Assembly (NCBI GenBank): GCA_045652745.1
Contig: JAZRUW010000028.1
Location: 56,421-120,420, forward strand
Reading direction: 5' to 3'
Length of the DNA: 64,000 nt
Source: RGIG2041 sp045652745
Lineage (GTDB): Bacteria > Bacillota > Clostridia > UBA1381 > UMGS1253
In this document: positions 14,322-23,248 of the stretch, in pieces
How the letters are laid out: every line of letters begins with the position of its first letter
Position numbering within the stretch: the stretch's first letter is position 1
The notes under the pieces: model-generated
Told to the model about the DNA's origin: nothing
Seen by the model: only the letters and a program-made list of their open reading frames with translations
Databases searched by the model: none
Program-made: the position numbers and the translations under genes

Positions 14322-15635
14322 ATGGCAAAAATCAAGCCCTTTCGGGCGCTGCATTACAATCCTGAACTCTACCCCGACCCGACTGTAGTCATCGCGCCGC
14401 CGTACGACAGCAGTTCCGCGCAGGAGCGTGAGGCGCTGATACAAAAAAGTGAGCACAGTATTGTTCGTCTGCTCCACGGCGTCGAGGGTGCAAACGATAC
14501 CGAGACCGAAAGTCGCTACAAACGCGCCGCCGGACTCGCAGAACAATGGATTAAAGACGGCGTTCTCGTCCAAGACGACGAAAACGCCATCTACATATAT
14601 GAGCAGGCCTACGATATCAAAAATCACCGCTATGTACAACGCGGTTTAATTGCGCTTTGCGCTCTGGAGGATTACGAAAACAAGGTCGTACTTCCGCACG
14701 ACAAAACCTCCGAAGAGCCGATTTTAGACCGTTTGACGATGATTTCCACCCTGCAACTGACCGTCGGACAAATTCACTGTCTGTTTACAGACCCCGAAAA
14801 GCTGATTCACACAAAGGTGAAAAGTGCAATGCGCGAAACGCCGGTGGTAGAATTCACGCACGAAAGCGGTATTCATCAGAAAATCTGGAAGGTGACGGAT
14901 ACAGATTTTATCACGCAGGTTTGCACCTTTTTTGCAGAAAAGAAACTTTTTATTGCCGACGGACATCATCGCTACGAGGCTTCTCTGCTCTACCGTGACC
15001 GTCAAAAAATGCAAAATCCGAACTGGACGCCGGAGGATACATCCAACTACGTATTGATGGTGCTCACCGCACTCGATGATCCGGGTGTTTCGCTTTTACC
15101 GACGCACCGCATCGTATGCAACACGCCAATGGACGAAGCCAGTATGATTTCCTTTTTAAAAGACGATTTTCAAATTGAGAAGGTCATCGTGGACCGTTTT
15201 GCAAAAGAACTTGCCGATGCCATCTCCCACGATTTGGAAACGACATACGACAGCAAAATTTTTGCACTCTACTTCGGCGGCGACTACTATTACCGCCTGC
15301 GACCGTTAAATCCGCACGCACTTGATGCACTTTTACCCGATGCATCCGAAGCCTACCGGAATTTAGAGGTAACCGTACTGCAAAAGCTTTTGCTCGAAAA
15401 GCACTTCAGCATAGCACAATCCGATATGGAAAATCCGCAGGTCATTCAATACACACTCGATGCCTGCACCGCAATCGAAACCGTGCAGGCAGACGAGAAG
15501 GCCTGCTGCATTCTGCTCAAGTCCACCAAAGTGCGCCAAATCAAAGAAATTGCTATGGCCGGCGAAATCATGCCGCCGCATTCCACGCACTTTTATCCGA
15601 AGCCGTTTTCCGGCTTGCTGATTTATAAACATTAG
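14322..15635 (+). CDS. DUF1015-family protein
   Basis: The 437-residue protein matches the DUF1015 family across its length: IKPFRALHYNPE and VIAPPYDS at the N-terminus, and FIADGHHRYEASLLYRD at about 206-222. The family is widespread in anaerobes, where members are often encoded next to serine or phosphoglycerate dehydrogenases; no such neighbour is present here. Its biochemical role is not established, and the conserved GHHRYE motif suggests an active site. No signal peptide or membrane segment is visible. The gene is monocistronic, with its own promoter, an AAGGAGG site and a strong shared terminator. Confidence 0.85.
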   Translation: MAKIKPFRALHYNPELYPDPTVVIAPPYDSSSAQEREALIQKSEHSIVRLLHGVEGANDTETESRYKRAAGLAEQWIKDGVLVQDDENAIYIYEQAYDIKNHRYVQRGLIALCALEDYENKVVLPHDKTSEEPILDRLTMISTLQLTVGQIHCLFTDPEKLIHTKVKSAMRETPVVEFTHESGIHQKIWKVTDTDFITQVCTFFAEKKLFIADGHHRYEASLLYRDRQKMQNPNWTPEDTSNYVLMVLTALDDPGVSLLPTHRIVCNTPMDEASMISFLKDDFQIEKVIVDRFAKELADAISHDLETTYDSKIFALYFGGDYYYRLRPLNPHALDALLPDASEAYRNLEVTVLQKLLLEKHFSIAQSDMENPQVIQYTLDACTAIETVQADEKACCILLKSTKVRQIKEIAMAGEIMPPHSTHFYPKPFSGLLIYKH

Positions 15636-15670
15636 AAAAAGCCACTTCAAACGGTTTGAAGTGGCTTTTT
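15636..15670. terminator. Bidirectional terminator between DUF1015 gene and thrS
   Basis: A 17-bp perfect stem AAAAAGCCACTTCAAAC/GTTTGAAGTGGCTTTTT (15636-15652, 15654-15670) with A and T runs at both ends. Confidence 0.95.
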
Positions 15671-15672
15671 AA

Positions 15673-17442
15673 TCAGTAATTCAAAGTTTTGTTTACAACA
15701 TCGTCATTGACTTTTGCAATAAAGTCTTCTACCGACATCGTACCGAGGTCTACGCCCTTACGCGCACGAACGGCAACACCGCCCGCTTCGGCTTCCTTAT
15801 CACCGATAACAAGCATGTACGGCAGTCTTTCAAGCTGCGCTTCGCGAATCTTATAACCGATTTTTTCATTTCTCAAATCAGTTTCGACGCGGATGCCTGC
15901 CTGCTTGAGTTTCATTTCCACCTGCTTTGCATATTCGTGATGTGCTTCGGCAATCGGCAGAATTTTCACCTGTGTCGGTGCAAGCCATGTCGGGAACGCG
16001 CCCGCATACTTTTCAATTAAGAGCGCAAGCGTTCTTTCATAGCAACCGATGGATGTTCTGTGGATAATGTACGGATTTTTCTTTGTGCCGTCTTTGTCCA
16101 CATATTCCATGCCGAATTTCTCGGCGAGCATCTGGTCAATCTGAATGGTGATGAGCGTATCTTCCTTACCGAATACATTCTTAATCTGGATGTCAAGTTT
16201 CGGGCCGTAGAACGCCGCTTCACCCACACCGATTTTGTACGGAATTTCGAGGTGGTCTAAGATGTTCTTCATCACGCCCTGCGCCTCATCCCACTGCTCC
16301 GGTGTACCGATATATTTTTCCTTATCTTCCGGATCCCACTGAGAGAAACGGTAGGATACATCTTCATACAAACCGAGGGTTTTGAGCATGTAGATTGCCA
16401 TTTCCAGACAACCCTTGAATTCTGCTTCAAGCTGATCTGGTGTGCACATCAGGTGGCCTTCGGAAATTGTGAACTGACGCACGCGAATAAGGCCATGCAT
16501 TTCGCCGGATGCCTCGTTTCTGAAAAGCGTCGAGGTTTCGTTATAACGAAGCGGCAAATCTCTGTAAGAACGGCCGCGGTTTAAATATGCCTGATACTGG
16601 AACGGGCAGGTCATCGGACGAAGCGCAAACACTTCCTTGTCCACCTTCTCATCGCCCATAACAAACATACCGTCCTGGTAGTGATCCCAGTGACCGGACA
16701 GTTTATACAAATCGCTCTTTGCCATATACGGTGTCTTGGTTGGAAGCCATCCGTGTGCATATTCGGTATCTTCCACGAAACGCTGCAGAATTTGAATAAT
16801 CTTTGCTCCCTTCGGCAAAAGAATCGGCAAACCCTGACCAATGAGTTCAGAGGTCGTAAAGATTTCCAATTCGCGGCCGAGTTTATTGTGGTCGCGCTTT
16901 TTCGCCTCTTCCATCTGCGTAAGATGTGCTTCAAGTTCGTCTTTGGTCTTAAATGCCGTGCCATAGATACGCTGGAGCATCTTGTTTTTCTCATTACCGC
17001 GCCAGTAAGCACCCGTTGCACTCAAAAGCTTGTACGCCTTTACCTTGCTGGTGTAGTTGACGTGCGGGCCTGCACAAAGGTCGGTAAACTCGCCCTGCTT
17101 ATAGAAAGAAATTGTCTCCCCTTCCGGCAGTTCGTTAATCAGTTCCGTCTTGTACGGCTCGTTCTTCATCAGTTCCAGTGCCGCCGCGCGGTCCAATTCA
17201 AAGCGCTCAATTTTGAGGTTTTCTTTGACAATCTTCTTCATTTCCGCCTCGATTGCCTCTAAATCCTCCGGTGTGAACGCCTTATCGGTATCAAAGTCGT
17301 AGTAAAAGCCCGTGTCAATTGCCGGACCGATGGCAAGCTTCACGTTCGGAAACAAACGCTTGACAGCCTGCGCCATAATATGGGATGCGCTGTGACGAAG
17401 CATCTTGAGTTCGTCGAGCGCTGCATTTACTTCATTGCTCAT
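15673..17442 (-). CDS. thrS: Threonyl-tRNA synthetase lacking the TGS domain
   Basis: A 589-residue class II synthetase that charges tRNA-Thr. It has the editing (SAD) domain with HSASHIMAQAVKRLFP at the start and FTDLCAGPHV (about 146-155), the catalytic core with RPMTCPFQYQAYLN and the class II motifs, and a C-terminal anticodon-binding domain. Most bacterial ThrRS are about 640 residues and begin with a TGS domain of about 60 residues; here the protein starts directly at the editing domain. The start codon 17442 has AGAAGG upstream, and an in-frame ATG at 17472 adds only ten residues, so the missing domain is not a start error. No T-box is visible. Confidence 0.93.
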   Translation of the reverse strand: MSNEVNAALDELKMLRHSASHIMAQAVKRLFPNVKLAIGPAIDTGFYYDFDTDKAFTPEDLEAIEAEMKKIVKENLKIERFELDRAAALELMKNEPYKTELINELPEGETISFYKQGEFTDLCAGPHVNYTSKVKAYKLLSATGAYWRGNEKNKMLQRIYGTAFKTKDELEAHLTQMEEAKKRDHNKLGRELEIFTTSELIGQGLPILLPKGAKIIQILQRFVEDTEYAHGWLPTKTPYMAKSDLYKLSGHWDHYQDGMFVMGDEKVDKEVFALRPMTCPFQYQAYLNRGRSYRDLPLRYNETSTLFRNEASGEMHGLIRVRQFTISEGHLMCTPDQLEAEFKGCLEMAIYMLKTLGLYEDVSYRFSQWDPEDKEKYIGTPEQWDEAQGVMKNILDHLEIPYKIGVGEAAFYGPKLDIQIKNVFGKEDTLITIQIDQMLAEKFGMEYVDKDGTKKNPYIIHRTSIGCYERTLALLIEKYAGAFPTWLAPTQVKILPIAEAHHEYAKQVEMKLKQAGIRVETDLRNEKIGYKIREAQLERLPYMLVIGDKEAEAGGVAVRARKGVDLGTMSVEDFIAKVNDDVVNKTLNY

Positions 17443-17480
17443 GGAAATCATCCTTCTTTCCTTATAATACATTAAAACAT

Positions 17481-17509
17481 ATTATACATTTAAATACTCC
17501 CGCTGTCAA
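17481..17509 (-). promoter_or_regulatory. Consensus sigma-A promoter of thrS
   Basis: Perfect TTGACA (17509-17504) and TATAAT (17486-17481) with a 17-base spacer. Confidence 0.85.
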
Positions 17510-17602
17510 GTTCGGCGACTCAATAAATTTGTCGGTGCGTGCGAAAAATTTTCGTATTTTACACATTATAGAGCTGTCGTTTACCGAGCGTTTTTTCGCA
17601 TC

Positions 17603-17631
17603 TTGCATTTTTGTCACCGCTGTGCTACAAT
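17603..17631 (+). promoter_or_regulatory. Sigma-A promoter of the methionine-gamma-lyase-family gene
   Basis: TTGCAT (17603-17608) and TACAAT (17626-17631), 17-base spacer. Confidence 0.75.
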
Positions 17632-17661
17632 AAAAAAAGTATTTTTCAAAGGAGCAAACCA

Positions 17662-18942
17662 ATGAATGCATTAAATGAAATGTACATCCGTGATTTTCAT
17701 ATTTCCGAAGACACGGTGAAACTTGTAGAAGAAGCAGAGGCCGAGGTCAAGGCGGAATTTGAAGCCATTGACCGCATGGCGATGTATAATCAGGCTAAGG
17801 TATTAAAAGCCTACGCCGACAACCAAATCGGCGAACAGCATTTTGTTCCCACCACAGGCTACGGCTATAACGATATGGGGCGAGATGCTATCGAGCGCGT
17901 ATATGCGCAGGCCTTCGGCTGCGAAGACGCTCTCGTGCGCCACACCATCATTTCCGGCACGCACGCACTTTCCACTGCGCTTTTCGGCATCCTTCGTCCG
18001 GGCGATACGCTTGTATCCGCCGTCGGCAGACCGTACGATACTTTAAACGAAGTTATCGGTGCAGAAGGCAAAACCGGTGACGGCTCCCTTGCTGATTTCG
18101 GTGTAAACTACCGCGAAGTACAAATGAGCGCAGACGGCAGCGCAGACTTTGATGCCATCCGCAACTGCATAGACGATACGGTGAAAGCCGTTCTCATCCA
18201 GCGTTCGAAAGGCTATTTGTGGCGCAAAACCTTAAGCGTTGCGCAAATCAACGAAATCATTGATTTTGTGCACGGTATCCGCGAAGACATCATTTGCATT
18301 GTAGATAACTGCTACGGCGAATTTACCGAAGCTGAAGAGCCGCGCGGCGATTTGCTCGTCGGTTCGCTCATCAAAAATCCGGGCGGCGGCATTGCCCCGA
18401 CCGGCGGTTACATCGCAGGCAAGGCGCGCTGTGTAGAGCTTGCATCGTACAGATTGACCAGCGTAGGCATCGGCAAAGAAGCCGGCGCATCACTTGAAAA
18501 CAACCGCCCGATCCTGCAAGGCTTTTTTATGGCGCCGCACATCGTGGCGCAAGCGCTCAAAAGCGCAAGACTGTGCAGCAGTATCTTCCACAAACTCGGT
18601 TACGAAGTTTGTCCCTTGCCGCACGAAGAAAATGCCGACATTATTACGTCCATCAAATTCGGCGCACCCGAACTCGTGATTGCCTTTTGTCAGGGCATTC
18701 AGAAAGGCGCACCGGTCGACTCGTTTGTAGAGCCGCAACCTTGGGAGATGCCGGGTTATGGTGACCCCGTTATTATGGCCGCAGGTGCGTTCGTGCAAGG
18801 CGCATCCATTGAGCTGAGCGCCGATGCACCGATTAAGCCGCCCTACATTGCCTACGTACAGGGTGCGCTCACCTATGAGTCCGCCAAAGTCGGTATTATG
18901 GTGGCCGTAACAAAGGTTTTAGAAAAAAGACTTGAAATTTGA
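17662..18942 (+). CDS. PLP-dependent enzyme of the methionine gamma-lyase / aluminium-resistance family
   Basis: A 426-residue fold-type I PLP enzyme. HFVPTTGYGYNDMGRDAIE, HTIISGTHALSTALFGILRPGD, IVDNCYGEF and SLIKNPGGGIAPTGGYIAG (the last carrying the likely PLP Lys) match the YnbB-like family, annotated as methionine gamma-lyase family or aluminium-resistance protein. The true reaction is poorly defined; C-S lyase chemistry on sulfur amino acids is inferred from the fold. The start follows AAAGGAG; an ATG at 17611 overlaps the promoter and is rejected. The gene has no terminator: the pheST promoter lies inside its last codons. Confidence 0.88.
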   Translation: MNALNEMYIRDFHISEDTVKLVEEAEAEVKAEFEAIDRMAMYNQAKVLKAYADNQIGEQHFVPTTGYGYNDMGRDAIERVYAQAFGCEDALVRHTIISGTHALSTALFGILRPGDTLVSAVGRPYDTLNEVIGAEGKTGDGSLADFGVNYREVQMSADGSADFDAIRNCIDDTVKAVLIQRSKGYLWRKTLSVAQINEIIDFVHGIREDIICIVDNCYGEFTEAEEPRGDLLVGSLIKNPGGGIAPTGGYIAGKARCVELASYRLTSVGIGKEAGASLENNRPILQGFFMAPHIVAQALKSARLCSSIFHKLGYEVCPLPHEENADIITSIKFGAPELVIAFCQGIQKGAPVDSFVEPQPWEMPGYGDPVIMAAGAFVQGASIELSADAPIKPPYIAYVQGALTYESAKVGIMVAVTKVLEKRLEI

Positions 18943-18960
18943 TTTTAAATGTGGTATTAT
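18932..18960 (+). promoter_or_regulatory. Sigma-A promoter of the T-box-pheST operon
   Basis: TTGAAA (18932-18937) and TATTAT (18955-18960), 17-base spacer, overlapping the last four codons of the preceding gene. Confidence 0.7.
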
Positions 18961-18976
18961 AACTTTAATTGAATAT

Positions 18977-19229
18977 TTTTAAAGACGATGAAAAAGTTCA
19001 GTAGGCTTTGTATACGCCTTTCAGAGAGTGTGCATCACCGGCTGCAAGTGCACGCAGAAACGGACAAAACCGAACCTTCGCTTTGGAGTTGCACGGCTGA
19101 AAATCTCAAGTAGGCTGTGACGGCGGCAACCGTAAATATGCGTATAAGTGCCCGTATGCTTTGTGTGCGGGAAATTGGGTGGTACCACGGAGAGCTGCGC
19201 TTCGTCCCTTGCGGACGGAGCGTTTTTAT
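18977..19229 (+). promoter_or_regulatory. T-box riboswitch, phenylalanine type
   Basis: The leader of pheST has a T-box architecture. Stem I starts near 19020 (CAGAGAGTG), a candidate specifier TTC (Phe) is at 19077-19079 after CGAACC, and the T-box sequence TGGGTGGTACCACGG is at 19176-19190. A terminator stem follows (CGCTTCGTCC 19198-19207 with GGACGGAGCG 19213-19222) with TTTTTATTTT after it. Uncharged tRNA-Phe would stabilise the antiterminator and switch on pheST. Confidence 0.93.
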
Positions 19230-19264
19230 TTTACTTAGTATTTTATATGAAAGGTATGATAGAT

Positions 19265-20284
19265 GTGAAAGAAATGCTTGAGAAAATCAAGACAGAAGCG
19301 GCAGGCGCCATTGCAAATGCCGCAGACTTAAAAGCACTCGATGATATTCGTGTGCAATACCTCGGCAAGAAAGGCGAAATCACCGCCGTACTGCGCGGCA
19401 TGGGCGCGCTTTCTGCTGAAGAAAGACCGATTGTAGGCGCATTGGCAAACACCGTGCGTGAAGAAATCGAAAACCTGCTTTCCGCAAAAAATAGCGATTT
19501 ATCCGCAAAGGCTATGGAAGCTAAAATGGCCTCCGAAAAAATCGACGTAACAATTTCCGGCAAGCGTACGGCACAGGGCAAACTGCATCCGCTCTCGCAG
19601 GTACTCTCCGAAATCAAGGACATCTTTATCGGCATGGGCTTTTCGATTGCTGACGGACCGGACGTAGAACTCGACTACTACAACTTCGAGGCATTAAACA
19701 TCCCGAAAAACCATCCGGCGCGCGATACGCAGGATACCTTCTACATCAACGATAATGTAGTGCTGCGCACGCAGACCTCTCCGGTACAGGTACGTGTTAT
19801 GGAAAAGCAAAAACCGCCGATTCGCGTAATCGCACCGGGCAGAGTATACAGAAGTGATGCAGTAGACGCTACCCACTCCCCGCTCTTCCATCAGATTGAA
19901 GGTCTTGTCGTAGACAAGGGCATCACCATGGGCGACCTTAAAGGTACGCTCGAAACTTTTGTAAAAGCGCTCTACGGCGAGGATGCAAAAGTTCGCTTCC
20001 GTCCGCATCATTTCCCGTTCACCGAGCCGAGTGCAGAGGTTGACGTTTCGTGCTTCGTTTGCGGTGGCGAAGGCTGCCGTGTCTGCAAGGGCGAAGGCTG
20101 GATTGAAATCTTAGGTGCCGGCATGGTGCATCCGAAGGTACTCTCCGGCTGCGGCATTGATCCGGAAGAATACAGCGGTTTTGCTTTCGGTCTCGGTCTC
20201 GAGCGTGTGGCAATGCGCCGTTATGACATTGACGATTTAAGACTGTTTTTTGAAAACGATCTTAAGTTCTTGAAGCAGTTTTAA
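19265..20284 (+). CDS. pheS: Phenylalanyl-tRNA synthetase alpha subunit
   Basis: This is the catalytic subunit of the alpha2-beta2 enzyme that charges tRNA-Phe. With a GTG start at 19265 the product is 339 residues, the usual length, and begins (M)KEMLEKIKTEAAGAIANA, matching other PheS proteins; GAAAGG lies 10 bases upstream. The ATGs at 19247 and 19256 are too close to or before that site. The N-terminal coiled coil (about 1-85) is followed by the class II core with HPLSQVL, GPDVELDYYNFEALN, CFVCGGEGCRVCKGEGW and the C-terminal GLGLERVAMRRY. It follows the T-box and lies 20 bases before pheT. Confidence 0.96.
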   Translation: MKEMLEKIKTEAAGAIANAADLKALDDIRVQYLGKKGEITAVLRGMGALSAEERPIVGALANTVREEIENLLSAKNSDLSAKAMEAKMASEKIDVTISGKRTAQGKLHPLSQVLSEIKDIFIGMGFSIADGPDVELDYYNFEALNIPKNHPARDTQDTFYINDNVVLRTQTSPVQVRVMEKQKPPIRVIAPGRVYRSDAVDATHSPLFHQIEGLVVDKGITMGDLKGTLETFVKALYGEDAKVRFRPHHFPFTEPSAEVDVSCFVCGGEGCRVCKGEGWIEILGAGMVHPKVLSGCGIDPEEYSGFAFGLGLERVAMRRYDIDDLRLFFENDLKFLKQF

Positions 20285-20304
20285 GTTGAGAGGAGTGTGC
20301 AAAA

Positions 20305-22692
20305 ATGAAAGTATCCAAAAGTTGGTTAAATGAATTTGTAGATATTTCCGATATTACCCCGAAGCAGTATGCCGATGCACTCACCATGTCCGGTACAATG
20401 GTCGAAGGTTTCGAAGAACTCGGCGCCGAACTGCAAAATGTGGTAACCGGTAAAATTTTAGAAATCACCAAGCACGAAAATGCAGATTCTCTCGTGGTAT
20501 GTCAGTTAGATGTTGGCGCAGAGAAATTGCAAATCGTAACAGGTGCAAAGAACGTAAAAGTCGGCCAGATTGTTCCGGTTGCTCTGCATGGCGCAAAACT
20601 TGCCGGCGGCGTAAGCATCAAAAAAGGCAAGCTGCGCGGCGTTGTGAGCGAAGGCATGCTTTGCTCGCACGAAGAACTCGGTATCACCGTAGAAGATTTG
20701 GGTTATGAGCCGGAATACGGCATCCTCATTTTAGATGAAAACACACAAATCGGTATCGACATCAAAGATGTATTCGGTTTAAACGAAACCGTATTTGAAT
20801 TCGAAATCACCTCCAACCGTCCGGACTGCCAGAGTGTGCTCGGTCTTGCAAAAGAAACCGCAGTCACCTTTGACCGCCCGATTGCACTGCACAAGCCGGT
20901 TGCAGAGGGCAACAGCGAAAATGTGGCAGATACCGTAAAGGTAGATGTACTCGACAGCACCTACTGTCCACGCTACTGCGCAAGAATGGTGAAAAACGTA
21001 AAAATCGGTCCTTCCCCGGACTGGATGGTAAAACGCTTGAAGGCATCGGGCATCCGCTCGATTAACAATATTGTCGACATCACAAACTACCTCTTATTAG
21101 AGTACGGTCAGCCGATGCACGCATTCGATTTGCGTGACGTAGCCGGCGAGCACATCATCGTACGCCGCGCAGAAGACGGTGAAATCATCACCACACTCGA
21201 CGAAGTAGAAAGAAAGCTCGATTCTTCCATGCTCGTTATTGCAGACGAAAAGAGAGCCGTTGCCGTTGCAGGTGTGATGGGCGCGCTCAATTCCGAGGTA
21301 AAAGACGACACAACCACCGTACTGTTTGAAAGCGCAAACTTTGACGGTGCTTCCGTGCGCGTTACCGCAAAGAAGCTCGGCCTACGTACAGAGGCAAGTG
21401 CAAAATACGAAAAGGGGCTTGACCCGAACACAACCGCTACTGCTGTAGACAGAGCTTGCGAACTCGTAGAAATGCTCGGTTGCGGCGAAGTTGTCGGCGG
21501 TATGATTGACGTATGCGGCGAACTGCCGAAACCGCGCATATTAAAATTGCGTCCGGAGAAAATCAACGCATTTTTAGGCGCGGACATTGACACGGAATAT
21601 ATGATTTCCACTTTGGAAAAACTCGAGCTTTCCGTTAACCGCGAAACCATGGAGGTTACCGTGCCTACCCTGCGCCTCGACATCGAAAGCGAAGCAGACC
21701 TTGCAGAGGAAATTGTGCGCATTTACGGCTACAACAACATTCCGTCCACGCTAATGAGCGGTGCAATTACCATCGGCGGCAAAAACCCGCAGCAGAAGAT
21801 GGAAGACAAAATCAAATCCGTACTGGTGGCAGAGGGTATGTACGAAATTATGACCTACTCGTTTACCAGCCCGACAATTTTTGACAAACTGCGTATTCCG
21901 GCAGATTCCGAAAAAAGAAACGTGGTTGTCATCACCAACCCGCTCGGCGAAGAAAACTCCATTATGCGCACCACCACGCTGGCTTCCATGATGGAAATTC
22001 TCTCGCGCAACTTCAACCAGAGAAACGAAAACGCAAAACTCTTTGAGATTGCTAAGATTTATGAGCCGGTTGCAGGCGAACAGTTGCCGAAGGAAACCAA
22101 TATCGTGACCGTCGGCACTTACGGCGAAGGTGATTTCTACGCACTCAAGAGCAGCATTGAAGAACTCTTCGATATTTTGGGCATCACCGATTATAAGTTC
22201 CGTCCGGAAACCGAAAATCCGACCTACCATGGCGGCAGATGCGCTAATCTCACCATCGGTGGCAAACCGGCAGGCTTCATCGGTCAGGCACATCCGCTCG
22301 TAGTGAAAAACTACGGTATGGACTGTGCGTGCTACCTTGCGGAAATCAGTTTTGATGCCATCTTCGAAAACGCAAGTGCGGTTAAAACCTATAAAAAACT
22401 GCCGAAATATCCGTCCGTTTCCAGAGATATTGCGATGCTCGTAGACGACGAAGTGCTCGCAGGCGATATTTACGACATCATTTCCCGCGCCGGCGGCAAA
22501 CTTTTAACCGATATTACGCTCTTTGACGTGTACAAGGGCGCTCAGATTCCGGAAGGCAAAAAGAGTATGGCCTACTCTGTTACCCTGCGCGCGGACGACC
22601 GCACCCTCACCGAGGAAGAAATCACCAAGGTCATGAGCAAAATCCTGCGCAGCCTGGAGGCGCAAACAGGTGCAAAACTGCGTGAAAATTAA
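20305..22692 (+). CDS. pheT: Phenylalanyl-tRNA synthetase beta subunit
   Basis: The 795-residue beta subunit has an N-terminal tRNA-binding domain (about 40-150), the B3/B4 editing region (SNRPDCQSVLGLAKE, then PRYCARMVKNVKIGPSPDWM), the B5 domain, a catalytic-like core (NPLGEENSIMRTTTLASMMEIL) and a C-terminal anticodon-binding ferredoxin-like domain (YKKLPKYPSVSRDIAMLVDD). The length and order are standard. It is translated 20 bases after pheS, with GAGAGGAG before the ATG, and is under T-box control. Confidence 0.97.
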   Translation: MKVSKSWLNEFVDISDITPKQYADALTMSGTMVEGFEELGAELQNVVTGKILEITKHENADSLVVCQLDVGAEKLQIVTGAKNVKVGQIVPVALHGAKLAGGVSIKKGKLRGVVSEGMLCSHEELGITVEDLGYEPEYGILILDENTQIGIDIKDVFGLNETVFEFEITSNRPDCQSVLGLAKETAVTFDRPIALHKPVAEGNSENVADTVKVDVLDSTYCPRYCARMVKNVKIGPSPDWMVKRLKASGIRSINNIVDITNYLLLEYGQPMHAFDLRDVAGEHIIVRRAEDGEIITTLDEVERKLDSSMLVIADEKRAVAVAGVMGALNSEVKDDTTTVLFESANFDGASVRVTAKKLGLRTEASAKYEKGLDPNTTATAVDRACELVEMLGCGEVVGGMIDVCGELPKPRILKLRPEKINAFLGADIDTEYMISTLEKLELSVNRETMEVTVPTLRLDIESEADLAEEIVRIYGYNNIPSTLMSGAITIGGKNPQQKMEDKIKSVLVAEGMYEIMTYSFTSPTIFDKLRIPADSEKRNVVVITNPLGEENSIMRTTTLASMMEILSRNFNQRNENAKLFEIAKIYEPVAGEQLPKETNIVTVGTYGEGDFYALKSSIEELFDILGITDYKFRPETENPTYHGGRCANLTIGGKPAGFIGQAHPLVVKNYGMDCACYLAEISFDAIFENASAVKTYKKLPKYPSVSRDIAMLVDDEVLAGDIYDIISRAGGKLLTDITLFDVYKGAQIPEGKKSMAYSVTLRADDRTLTEEEITKVMSKILRSLEAQTGAKLREN

Positions 22693-22709
22693 ACTTCACA
22701 AATTTAACA

Positions 22710-22738
22710 TTGAACTGCAATATAAACTGTGCTATAAT
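22710..22738 (+). promoter_or_regulatory. Sigma-A promoter of ireB
   Basis: TTGAAC (22710-22715) and TATAAT (22733-22738), 17-base spacer. Confidence 0.8.
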
Positions 22739-22777
22739 GTAAGCATATAAAGGATGTAACACGAGGAGGGATTCGAA

Positions 22778-23026
22778 ATGGACAACACCGTAAAAATCGG
22801 TCAGATTGATACCGAACGCGCCAAGGAAGTGCGCGAAATCATTCAAATCGTATACGAAGCGCTGAAGGTAAAGGGCTACAATCCCGTCAGTCAGTTGGTC
22901 GGCTACATTCTGTCCGGCGACCCGACTTATATTACCAATTACAACAACGCGCGCAGCTTAATCGGTAAAGTCGAAAGCGACGAAATTTTGGAAGAACTGG
23001 TAAAATCGTATATTGCAGGTTTTTAA
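22778..23026 (+). CDS. ireB: IreB-family regulatory phosphoprotein
   Basis: An 82-residue protein matching the IreB/YrzL (UPF0297) family along its entire length: ERAKEVREIIQIVYEALKVK, NPVSQLVGYILSGDPTYITN and NNARSLIGKVESDEILEELV. In Enterococcus IreB is a substrate of the Ser/Thr kinase IreK, phosphorylated on N-terminal Thr residues, and tunes cephalosporin tolerance; Thr4 is present here. Usually the gene lies in an alaS-ireB-ruvX block, but here it stands alone between pheT and GH88 with its own promoter, GAGGAGG site and terminator. Confidence 0.93.
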   Translation: MDNTVKIGQIDTERAKEVREIIQIVYEALKVKGYNPVSQLVGYILSGDPTYITNYNNARSLIGKVESDEILEELVKSYIAGF

Positions 23027-23038
23027 AAACAAACCAAT

Positions 23039-23071
23039 GCCTGTCGAATCTGCGGATTCGGCAGGCTTTTT
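23039..23071 (+). terminator. Terminator of ireB
   Basis: 12-bp stem GCCTGTCGAATC/GATTCGGCAGGC (one G-T pair) with loop TGCG, then five Ts. Confidence 0.9.
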
Positions 23072-23176
23072 CCTGTTTGCACCTTCTAAATTTTTTCCGT
23101 ATCAAGTGATTTTTTCTAAAAATTTCTGCTTCAAAATACGCTATTGAAAATTATTGAATTTAAACACTTTTTGCAC

Positions 23177-23205
23177 TTGACAATCACGAAAAACTAAGGT
23201 ATAGT
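23177..23205 (+). promoter_or_regulatory. Sigma-A promoter of the GH88 gene
   Basis: TTGACA (23177-23182) and TATAGT (23200-23205), 17-base spacer. The preceding 100 bases are AT-rich without recognisable sites. Confidence 0.8.
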
Positions 23206-23248
23206 GTAGGCAGCAACTAATGCCGCACAGGCAGAACGGAGTGTTAAA

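Noticed and set aside
19148..19264. N-terminal extension of pheS
   Set aside because: It translates the T-box and terminator; the GTG at 19265 gives the standard PheS length and start.
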